Part shown: piece by piece, positions 42,861 through 53,514 of the stretch
Position numbering within the stretch: the stretch's first letter is position 1
Layout of the letters: the number at the start of each line of letters is the position of its first letter
NCBI RefSeq assembly: GCF_907165205.1
Contig: NC_058189.1
Coordinates: 60,695,815-60,759,814 of the forward strand
Length of the DNA stretch: 64,000 nt
Source: Coccinella septempunctata
Taxonomy: Eukaryota; Arthropoda; Insecta; Coleoptera; Coccinellidae
Direction: 5' to 3'
Program-made: the position numbers and the translations under genes
Notes under the pieces: generated by a model
Databases searched by the model: none
The model's input: only the letters and a program-made list of their open reading frames with translations
Told to the model about the DNA's origin: nothing

Positions 42861-45830
42861 TTGCATTGTTTATTGATGAAGAATAGTTTTTTTTCAAATT
42901 AAAGGAAACAAATCACTTGAGACGTTAAAGTCTTAAAGTTAATTATTGAATGAGGAAATTAACCTTTTTAATCCTACTTTCTTTTGTTAACTGGAAGACG
43001 CACAAGATATTTGTCGCACAAAATTTGAAAAATGTACTGTCGATGTAGATCCTCGATATCGACATACATATTAAAATGTATGCCTAATTTCGTCTTATGT
43101 TTATATCAGTTTTTATATTTGGGGTGAAATCGATAATTAACGTTTGATGATCTTATTATCGTTAATTTTGATCCCCACTGTTTGAACGGTGACAAATTAA
43201 TTTCTTTTTTCTTTTCGATTTCACCGCCCGAATGCAGAAAGAGTCTAGATTAATATTCGAAATTTTATATTTTGCGGATACAAATTTAAGTAGGTAATTA
43301 TATTCTAAAGCATCTTTGCATGGAAATAACGCACAATTCTGCCTGAAAAGTTTGTTGCTTCCTTCTACTGCCATTCACACGGAAAATATCGTGATAATAT
43401 TAAATTCATATTTTGTTGACTATGAAGAGAAATGATATAATTCAAAATTCAATCTAGAGAATGTTTGAGGATTAAAAAACCATGGTGAAACACTTTATGT
43501 TTCTCCATGTCTCCTTTATGTTTCTTGTCATGTCGATCAAAATTAGTATATTAGATTTGGACAATATTATGCTTGATTCATGTACTTTTCAAATATTGAG
43601 ATTATTTTTCAATTATTGAAGTATTTCTTATTTTATTACCTCTTAGAGGAGATGGGAAGAAGAATAAACGAAGAAAATCTGAAGATAATTAGATCTTACA
43701 TCATTGCTTGTTTCTTTCTACATTTTATTGTATTTTTCATCGTTAGGGGGTGTTGAGTTTGAAAATCAGATAATTTGCCTGACAGACTACTTAATACCAA
43801 ATATGTATAGGTATCTAAGCCTTCTAGTTGAATGGCGATGTTTCTTAAGACAAAATGGGGATACTTATATCAGATAACTTGATAAAGAAAGATTGTAAAA
43901 TTTTTACTCTGAAAAAACTATGGTAGTCTGTCTTGACTGTTGCAGCACTACCAGACGCCTGCTGGAAAAAAGCATACGACAGGATTCCTGAAAATATCGA
44001 CGGTTATCATAAAAATTATTATTTAAATATGACATCCAGTTTTAATGAAACTCTCATATTGATTTTATTAATAAAAATAATATTATTTGAAGTAATATGA
44101 CAATTTTTACTCCAATAATAACTTTAAACAATTTATAATCAAATTGTTTCTTCTACTGCGTGATAAATCGCAGGTTAGAATTATTTGTCTAAAGAATATC
44201 ATCAACTTAATGAGTGTTCTATGTGAGTTCAAATAGATATTTGATATAAAAAACAATGTTATAAAAATTTACTCTAGCTCGACTAGTGGTTCAAATAATG
44301 GCTTTAAACGTTTCAGTGTCTTTGATCTCAAATGTATGGTTTTAGATTTAAGGGATGACCCTTTTGACGTATTCCAGTAATTAATAATTAATAATGCTAA
44401 TAAAGTTTTTGCATGATCTCGGTGTATTCATCAGTAAAGAACAAGATAAACTAGGAAATTAGAGTACCTAGTGACTATTCAACGCTAGACATTTCAAATA
44501 AAATATGAATGTTTCCTCTCTATAATTCCATTCTACATGTGAAAACATCTGTTTAGGGTTGTATATGTGTGTAAAAATAAAATAAAAAAAAACAAAAATA
44601 AATGATTCGCGAATATTGAAAAGAAAGAAAATCCAAAAAAAATCGTGGATTTTGGTGGTGTAGGAAACTATGGATACCATAATATTCACAAATGGTTTCA
44701 TTGTTACTAAGCCTCCAAAACAGCTTATTGGGTATCACTGATGAAGAAAAGGGAAATTTGTGAACCTAATAAACTACCACAAATACAATCATGTTACTTC
44801 CTATGGTTTCCTTACTTTTGAGCCAATTTTATTTATCTTTTATTTGAAGAGTTGTTTTGATTTTCAATTTTTTAGATCAGGAGTCCTCCTAGAGGTTTCT
44901 TAAATTTGGTGGAGGTATTGGAGCACAAAACTTAAAAACCACTTGCATCCTCAATTTTGCGAGTTTCACTAAAATTAAGGTGTTCATTTAGTATTTTTAC
45001 ACCGAGATAAAATGAACGTTGATGATGATAATACTTCAATGTTTGATATTCAGAATGTTGAATGAAGGGAAAGGCCCTTATATAGAAAAATATCTATCTC
45101 TGCATCTTTCTGTAGAGTAGAATTTGAAAATATTTATAAGAATATAATAGAGTAGAATATTTTCTTCCATTATTCTGAAAGAGATTTCGCGTATCACGGA
45201 TTTCTATCATTCTAATTGTGCGATGTACTCTCTATAGTTAGTGAAAGTTCCTACATTGACATGTCGGTACAAACCCACTGTCATGTAGTTGAAGCTTTTT
45301 TTCAAATGTTCGATCATTTCACATAATGTTCTCAATAAAAATATTTGTATTATTGTTAAGCTATTTCAATATTCTATTTCAATGAAAAATAAAAAAAAAA
45401 ATGTGTGTTTAGTAGGTTATTGTTAGCGGACTAAACTAATACATAACTCGATGATAATAGATATGAAATAATATAAAATTCTGTAGGATTTGAGAAGGGG
45501 TTCTCGTTTGATAACAAAAATTGAAATATCAGATATACTATATAACTAATAATAGATTTTACCTTTGAGTATTCAACTCAATGATTGTACTTATGAGTGT
45601 ATTCTCCATTTCTTGGTGTTCTACTATATTTTTTTTTAATACGCAAAGTAATTCGATGTTGAAGTTAACATATGAGCTAAGGGTATTCTTAAGAGAATCG
45701 GTAGTTGAAACATTGATATAGATAAAGATTATATATGTGTCTTAATATTCTATCTAATCGCTATTTGGGAGCTGAAAAATATCTTTAGACCGATATAAAA
45801 CTTTCCCTCTTTTTTCATCCTTCTATACTG
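42861..45830. other. AT-rich desert
   Basis: About 3 kb with no coding region, RNA gene or element I can support. Minus-strand ORFs at 43162-43374, 44468-44701 and 44553-44738 overlap one another or are low-complexity and are treated as chance. Confidence 0.4.
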
Positions 45831-46052
45831 AATAGTTGCGAAAACATTTAAGGGGTGATTTCCTGTCAAAAATTTGTGTTTCATATAAATTTTTTTTCGA
45901 AAAGCCTTGCTTTGATACAGTTCCTGAAAAGCAATATTTAATTTATTTCAAAGAAAAAAAATCAGAATTACTTCTCAGATGCCATCTCTAGGGAGTTGCA
46001 TCTATGCAGGGGCTGATAAAAAATCACCCCTTAAATTTTTTCGTCACTATTC
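45831..46052. repeat. Short MITE, ATTTAAGGGGTGATTT termini
   Basis: The ends AATAGTTGCGAAAACATTTA... and ...TTTTTTCGTCACTATT form inverted repeats of about 30 bp containing TTTAAGGGGTGATTT / AAATCACCCCTTAAA, separated by about 160 bp. The total is about 220 bp, with no ORF. The family differs from the CAGGGTG elements. Confidence 0.7.
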
Positions 46053-46589
46053 ATTTACATTCCCATGACATACACTCGTTGTAAAAATGTGAATTCACTT
46101 TAATCAATTAAATGGTAAACTATTCTCAGCAAGTACTATATGTATGTACTTACTTGAATCCATCAGAAATTTTTTCATTGTGCTACTTGGTGAATTCACC
46201 AAAAAATTGTAGTAGTTAATGAAAGTAACCATATATGCCACTCATAGCCGATTATTCTGTGTAGGCTATTCACACACATGAGATATAAGATACATTTTTT
46301 AATCAGTTCGCTACCCTTTCAGTAATATCAAACATTTGAGTATTATCTTTTTGAAAATGACCCAAAAGCGCAAATCAACTGCAGGTGTACAATAATATTC
46401 AGAGGATTTTTCCAGATAAATAAGACATCTTTGCTTAGGACTCGAAAGATATATTCTTCAAGATTTTTTTCTAAATCGAATGAGTGAAGAAGTTTTTGAA
46501 AAAATTTAAGGAAGTTTTCAATGAAATGAAGAAACATCTCAACTAGGGTGATGGAATGAACAGAAATGTTAATTTTAGTACAGAATCAT

Positions 46590-46655
46590 GCAAGCACGAG
46601 TAAACTAGTCATCTTAGATCACGTAACGGGATACAGCAATGAATGAATGAATCTA
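46590..46655 (+). repeat. LINE 3'-end remnant with (AATG)n tail
   Basis: The sequence AACGGGATACAGCAATGAATG followed by AATGAAT repeats also occurs, on the opposite strand, at the 3' end of the LINE at 58890-60205. This is therefore a very short, 5'-truncated copy of the same family. Confidence 0.5.
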
Positions 46656-47344
46656 ATATAAATATATCAAAAAGGTTAAATGATCTCTCAAACATTTTCA
46701 ATTCAGTAACCCAGTGATTCGTTATAATCTCTTTATGAAAATCGGTGTGAATCCTGGTAGTTTTTGGTAAGAGTAGACATCCAGGAAAGCAAAATCCCGA
46801 ATTTAAAGTTTTCTTTAAGGGTACAGTTTTTTCCTGTCAATAAATTTATTTGACTTTTATCCTTTACCAATTTGAAGAAATTATTGGGATGTCAGCATAA
46901 ATGCTTTCATCTCCATTTATTAATCCTTCGCAAAAAATGTTTCACTAGCTCTGTTGCAGCAGATTTGTATCATTCTTTAAAATTTATGTTTCATAGTATC
47001 TATTATTCTTCAATAACTGCTTCATATACGCTGTTGTGAAACTTAACACGCACAAATTGTGCCTTAATTATTGAGATGGAAATTCTTATGGTACGTTACC
47101 AATCCATATTTTAATGGCAACAAAAATAAGCCCTTCGAAAATGTAATGATATGCTTCCCCACTTTATTGCAACTATGATTGAAACTCGTTAGAAGAAATA
47201 TTCCCAATTGTTTTTAAAGGTAGTTTTTCAATAAAGTAGGGTTTAATAAATTGATGAAATATATTGTTTTCAAATAAGACTGCCCGATAGCAATGTAGTA
47301 CCTGATTATGATAAAAATATTCAAGCGGAGATTGACAGCCGATA
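46656..47344. other. AT-rich spacer
   Basis: No gene or element is recognised. One further ACACGCACAAATTG occurrence lies near 47046. Confidence 0.35.
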
Positions 47345-49055
47345 TACAGGGTGGGACAACATCAGTTATCGATCGGTCGATAAATCGTGGATATTTTAGG
47401 CTAGAGTAGAATGATTAGAGAGTTGAAGTGCAGCCATGAACGTAAACGTTAACGTTATAATTGACATCTACGCATGCTCATTCGTCAGTTTTTAACGTTA
47501 ACGTTAGCGTCAGCTTTACGGCCTACGTAAACTAGCGGTCTCCCACGTATACCTTAAACATCGACGTACGTTAACCGAACGTTAAACGAGTAGCACCGAT
47601 GACTTGCGAATGGTCGAATTTTGATTGTTAAATGCAATTCTCGATAACCTCAAACTGTCATTGTTTACATTTCCTGTGTATTTTCTCATAATGAACGAAA
47701 ATTATAGGAAATCAGCAGTGATTTGAAAGTTATCAAAAGAATTAAGTTAAATTACTTTGTTATCAGATTATATTCAGTACATAAGGAAATGGCTGAATCT
47801 ACACTGCAATTCTCATGTCTCTAACACTTGAACATTTCATTGATAATAAAATACTTCCAAGCTGAAAATTCTCTTTATTAGGCATATAAATCATTAGAAC
47901 ATCAATATTCCAAATGTTATTCCAGCTGTCGAAACTCAATATTAGATAAAAGAGAGTTCACGCGAAACGAAAGCAAAATCAAATTGATAGGTTATGTTTA
48001 ACGTCTGACGTTTCATGATGGCAGCACTTCAACTCAAATTTCATCACAACACGTAAACGTTATATCTGACGTTATTTCTCACGTTAACGTTTACGTTCAG
48101 GCTAACGTATTGTGCACACTTCAACTCTCTATTAACAGCCCTCTTAAAGCCCTCTTGTGTTAAGAGGGCTGTGAATGATTTGAACTTTGGCGCAATCAAA
48201 TCTTTTTCGCGTATGAGCTAAAATTATTTTTGACTTTATAGCGTGTGGTCCAAAAGTGGTGAAACAATATACCACGCGGATTTTTCAAATGAGATTGTTT
48301 CGCAATGACCCAATTTCATGGTTATGTTGGTTTTAATTAGAGATCATATCTTCAAAACCTTTTGAGATGAATGTAAGTTATTTTTGTTGAATTCTCGAAG
48401 AGATTTCAAGTCTTCTGCAGTTTTTCGGATCACTCCAAAAGGCACTGCTATTTTTCGAAAAGGACCTTCAAATAAATGTCGGTATAAGTCCATTTTTCAG
48501 ATGGGATGCTGTGAATTTTTTTTGTATGTTGGATATAACCTGCTAGGAGACATTTTTGTCCTAAAATGAATAGTTTTGAAAATTCATTTTAGGCTTTAAA
48601 TGTTGACATTTTTCGAAGGTCAGTTTCGAAAAATCACAGCATCTATATATATGGGGCCATCTGCAGAGTGATCCGAAAAACTGATGAAGACATAAAAAAT
48701 TTCCGGAAATTCAGTAAAAAAAATCATTTTCATTTATCTGGAACAGTTTTCAAGATATGATATCTAGTTAAAACCATCATAACCGCGAAATTTTTTGGAA
48801 AAAGTGGCCTACGTTAAAAAGGTACACAGATAAGTTATGACAATTTGGATATTCGAAATCAGAATTTCATCTAGATTCAGAATATGATATAAAAATTAGG
48901 AGTTCTTCTTTGAAAAAGCGGGGTGGTATAGTGTTTCACAACTTTGGTACCACCTATAAAAGCAAGAATTTAGCTTATGCGCTAATTATAGGCGATTCCG
49001 CCAAACTTTGAGAATTTCTAACAGTTTATCGACTGAGCGAGCACTGTTGATTCAC
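47345..49055. repeat. Composite inverted-repeat element, CAGGGTGGGACAAC / CACCCTGTA ends
   Basis: The left end TATACAGGGTG...CGGTCGATAAATCG and the right end CAGTTTATCGACTGAGCG...TTCACCCTGTATA are inverted. The right third (about 48400-48700) is a second copy of the element at 42390-42860. The left part contains the nested AACGTT-rich MITE at 47417-48131. Solo TIR identity is moderate, so the outer boundary is approximate. Confidence 0.55.
47417..48131. repeat. MITE with AGAGAGTTGAAGTG termini and AACGTT-rich ends
   Basis: The left AGAGAGTTGAAGTGCAGCC and right TGCACACTTCAACTCTCT are inverted. Both subterminal regions are packed with ACGTAAACGTTAACGTTA-type palindromic words. The centre is AT-rich and has no ORF. 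Total about 715 bp. The family is not one I can name. Confidence 0.65.
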
Positions 49056-51094
49056 CCTGTATATTTTTCATTCAATACTGTCAATAATTTCCCAAAGACA
49101 AATTTCAAAACTGACCTTTTTATAATATTTAAAGTCTTTTGAAAAGTATACACAAACGATTGCAGGAGATAGGAAGGGTATTGAGGTTTGTAACAAGAGA
49201 ATCAGGGCTGTAATAAGGTGACGAATTAATTGAATATTTGCGGTGTAATTTGTCTTTTTGACATTAAATTTTCCTTTTTTTTTTGCATTATTATTAATGC
49301 ACATCATATATATATTTGAGAACCATCAGAATGAAACTTACATTGTAGTTTTGAGTATTCAACAGTTAATACTCAAGGATTGTAGTGGAATTTGTCCAGA
49401 ATGTTTCTCCTGGACACTTTTTTTTAAATCAAATAGGGTTGTTGGCATCTTAAATTGTTTCAATAATATATGCCCTATCAAAACTTCTTTTATTCTTTCA
49501 TTTTAGTATTCATACGAAGTGGTTGCTGTGAATTTGGAAAATGAAATTCTATATAATTTTTTTTTTCCTATTGGTAATTCCCTTTTGCGGAAAAGTTTCT
49601 ATGGTTAGTTGAATTTTTCCATATTTTGCTATAATTTGTGGAGACATTACAAGGCTCTAGGGAATGAAAAACGAAATTGAGAACGAAAAATGCTTTAATT
49701 TTTGCGACATAATTTTGATTGATCTAAGAAACGAATTGATTTATTTATTGTCTGGGAAGGCTATTCAAAGATTTTTCTTCGAAATGCACTACTTAAGGAA
49801 AATCAAAACTTAAAGTATATATTGAAAAAAAAAATTATTATAGTATGTAAATTTCTATTCTTCCGTCAATCTTTAATTCCGTTAAAATATTAAAAGTTTA
49901 ATGTTTTGTAATCAGGAACATGTACACTTGAAAGTTAAGATTGGGAATGAAAGTGTTGATCTTCATGGATGTTACGTATTATATTTTTTTATATAAGCAC
50001 CTTTAGATTTACCGATAGTTGTAGAAGTTCATCTCTTATCTTCATCATTTGAATTTGTAACAAAATAGTGAATCAGTATATGTGCTTTGTCAGTTATAAC
50101 AGTAAGAATATCTGAAGTATAAAATATATTTTATAGCTATTCACTTTTGGGAAATAGGACACTGTGAAGGAATATTACAAACTCTTTGGCACGTTTTCAC
50201 ACTAGCTCCAGGCAAGTTTCAGATAGTGTGAAAAAGAATAAAGGTCATGAACATCGTTTTTTTTCGGAAAATTCATTTGTTAGGGAGATAGATACTTCGA
50301 TTTGGCTGTGAAATATAAAAAACATTTTTTTACTGTTTCATTTCCAATATATTATCGAATTAATAATTCCAACCGAATTCCTGATAAGTTAATCAATAAT
50401 AATTAAAATTTTTAGATGGAATATATTTCCCAAACTACATACTATTATTACGGAAAATTAAACCATTATCAGTCAGATAGTCCTATTGTTTATTGGTAAT
50501 AATTAAACTTGGAACATGTAGATTTCAATATTTGCTGTTTCAAATATGTAAGTAGTTGAAGAAAGGCACTGTGTATATGTAATCAATTAATAAACAAATA
50601 TATGTCTTGTAATTTTCTCATCCTGAATCCAATAATGCATAATATGCAGTATTGCTCAATGCTATTATTTATTTTCTACTACCGTGCGTTTTTACCTTCT
50701 TTTCCGCACCTATTTCAGTTTTGAAACTTTCACTTTCTGGCACGGGTAGATAGATAAAAATTATGCGACTGCTTGCATGAAATCCGTTTCGCGTCTTTTG
50801 GTCAATGACAATTCCGTGCGGGAAAACGTCATTTTCCGCACTTGTTTTGGGAAATAACGATTTTAATTCCATTTTATAATTTTCGAGCATTTTCTTTATA
50901 ATGGCGATTAATTCATCAATGAACAGGACAAAAACAATATATGAAATATCATAACGTAGATTTATCAGGACGTTGGATTAAAATATTTAAGAGAAATAAT
51001 TGCAGGTCTTTTTAGTCGGTGAACAATTATAAAATTTTATTTGCAGTTTTACATTCTAAAATTTTGGATAACAATGACATCTTAAGAAATAAAA
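49056..51094. other. AT-rich desert and RNASEH2A 3' flank
   Basis: No gene can be supported over 2 kb. The minus ORFs at 49068-49307 and 50669-50890 lack domain features, although 50700-50870 is somewhat GC-richer and contains GTGCGGGAAAACG / CGTTTTTACC-like stretches. Confidence 0.35.
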
Positions 51095-52234
51095 TCAAAG
51101 ATTCACTTCCCTACTTAAACATCTTTCAGTGAAGAAGTCAAAACGAGCCTTTTTTGGTTTTTGAGAGTCCTCGTTAGAAAGTTTGAAAAACGACGTTATT
51201 GTATTATTACTGACTGGGGTCTTTTTAGATTCATCATCACTTACTTCTTCAACTTCAACATGGTAAGCTTTTTCTTCTAGAATTTTTGGCACTGTCGACC
51301 AACTGAACCTTACTAATTGGGGATAACCAAAAACCATATCATAATTATCAGCTAGGAATTTTTTAGTTACAGGGTCTCCTACAACAAAATGAACAAACAA
51401 TAGTATGCATCACCTTCGTCATAGAACACATCGTAGTTTCTGTGTTGTGGTAGTGAAACTGCACATTATTCTAAATTTATTTGCATTGAGATAATTGATT
51501 ACATTCAGAAGAATCTGGTGAGATCAACTATATCACAGTTACATACCTGGATATCCACTACCAAACTCTTTATGAGTAATGTTATGTCCTTCCTTAAATT
51601 TCCATGTTTGGAGTGCATGATCTCTAGTAACTTTAGCGCAAATACTAGCAGCTGATACAATGGGATAAGTAGAATCAGCTTTTTTAGCCACTGTTATTTT
51701 ATATTCAGGAAAAAGACTCTTTAAATAGGCTTGGTACTTTTCAGGTGGTCCAACAGTATCCACAAATATGTGCTCAATTTTCACCCCATTTTTCTTTGCC
51801 GATCTGATTAATCCAATGGCAGAATCCATAGAGACCTGATTCAATGAATGCTTAGATCTACTTAACATATTATTACATATTTTATTGGGCGATAACAGCT
51901 CAATAGCCCAACCAATTTTTTGTGAATTCCGACATATATCTTCGAATATTTTATCACGTTGCTCTTCTTTTAAAACTTTGGAATCATCACAGTTGAGAGA
52001 AGCAAGTAATGCAGCTTCATTAATTGGACAAAATGCAATTCCATATACCATAGGGCCTAAGACAGGGCCCCTTCCAGCTTCATCTATTCCTAAACAGCAG
52101 GGATATTCTTTACAAGCATCTGGAACTTTGGAAATGTATAAACTGTTTTCGGAATTATCCCAGTTTGTTAAAAAGTTATCTAGGGTTTTCAAGTCCGATA
52201 TTTCCAATTCTCCTTGTTCTGTTGGATTTTCCAT
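51095..52234 (-). CDS. RNASEH2A: Ribonuclease H2 catalytic subunit A
   Basis: This is the catalytic subunit of RNase H2, which removes single ribonucleotides and RNA:DNA hybrids in the nucleus. Two exons join in frame: 51547-52234 and 51095-51378, giving 323 aa (human 299). The type 2 RNase H active site is complete: GIDEAGRGPVLGP (D51, E52), FVDTVGPP (D159) and KKADSTYPIVSAASICAKVTRD (D187). Exon 2 carries GYPQLVRFSW and a C-terminal tail longer than in human. That tail contains NNTITSFFKL, which resembles a PCNA-interacting PIP box with Asn in place of the leading Gln. Head-to-head with SMC1. Confidence 0.95.
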
Positions 52235-52863
52235 TATTATCTAGAATCTATTCATTCATCTGCTATTCAAATAATTTGTAAAAAATCTCTCACTGCTGTT
52301 TTTTTAGGTTGCCAGCACAGAAAACAAATTTCCCGCTTTTGGAAACAAGAAACGTCAAAAAGAATCAGCTGCTCTTGAAGTCAATACCTTGGAACATAGA
52401 ATAGAATAGTTATTCTAAGGTCAAAACTCTTTCAGTTTTGTTTGTCTGAAAACGAAAAGTTTATAATGAATTGATTTTATTCGTATCTATATACATTGAT
52501 GAACATCAATAGAACATCATTTATTTCTGATAAGTTTATTTTTATCAAAGATATGTGTAATATCTTTGATTTTTATTTTCTCATGGGTAATGATTTTCTC
52601 TGATCCTTATCTGACATTTTCTATGCAAAACAATTGTTCTGTGGTTTTGTAAATCAACCGAGTACAAAATTTGTTCACCGTTTATTTACTATTGGAAAAT
52701 TTTTAATTTATCTTATTGAATTGTAAAATCTGAGTTTAAGTACAAGCACTAGAAATCTTAACTCTGAAAAAATTCGCTAGGTAGAAAACGAATACGACGA
52801 TTCATTAATATCAAAGACAACCTGAAGATCTAGAGCTTGGAAGAATAACAGATATCGAAGAAA
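52235..52863. promoter_or_regulatory. Bidirectional promoter region RNASEH2A / SMC1
   Basis: Only 629 bp separate the two divergent ATGs, so both transcription starts must lie here. Sequence near 52330-52380 is relatively GC-rich (TTCCCGCTTTTGG, which contains an E2F-like TTTCCCGC). Both genes act in DNA replication or chromosome maintenance, so shared S-phase control would be plausible. Confidence 0.45.
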
Positions 52864-53149
52864 ATGCCACCCCGATTAAAATATATCGAGGTAGAAAATT
52901 TCAAATCATATAGAGGTCATCGTGTTATAGGACCCCTTAAGCCTTTTAATGCTGTTATTGGTCCCAATGGATCAGGTAATGTGGGAAAACTCAAGTCTGA
53001 TTCATATAAAACAAAAATGCTTTTTTAGGTAAATCAAATTTCATGGATGCCATCAGTTTTGTGATGGGAGAAAGGACGCAAAGTTTGAGAGTGAAAAGGC
53101 TTAGCGATTTGATTCATGGGGCTGCTATCAGTAGACCTATTTCAAGAAG
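52864..53149 (+). CDS. SMC1: SMC1 cohesin subunit, first two exons, partial
   Basis: SMC1 is the ATPase core subunit of cohesin. Exon 1 (52864-52975) encodes MPPRLKYIEVENFKSYRGH...AVIGPNGSG and exon 2 (53029-53149) continues KSNFMDAISFVMGERTQSLRVKRLSDLIHG, completing Walker A GPNGSGKS across a 53-nt intron. Exon 2 ends at AAGAAG before a GTTTGT donor, phase 2. No later exon is visible on the plus strand before 64000, so either the next intron exceeds 10.8 kb and spans the CYB561D2-like gene, or the locus is rearranged. A second copy of exon 2 appears at 63606. Confidence 0.9.
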
Positions 53150-53514
53150 GTTTGTCATACGCTTAGTGTTTTACCTTTCATTTAATTGGTTTCATTGCTC
53201 ATTCATTCTTTCTTAGTTTATCTCAGGGCTTGATAAAGTTAACCAGGAGTTACACACAAATAAAGTAATTTGTTACCATTTTTAAATTTGTAGTAGCAGT
53301 ATCAAAAAACCCTTGTTTATGCTGCTGCTAGATTTTCTACAGTATTAAGAAGTGGCAGTCAATATTATATGAAGAGAATACAAAACAATTGACCTAGTTC
53401 ACCTAATATTTTTGCTACTATAGTAATATATTTAGGTCAAAAACCAGTTAAAATTTGCCTAACTTTAAATACAGTAAATAAAAAAATGTCTGATTTGAAA
53501 TAATTTAATATGTA

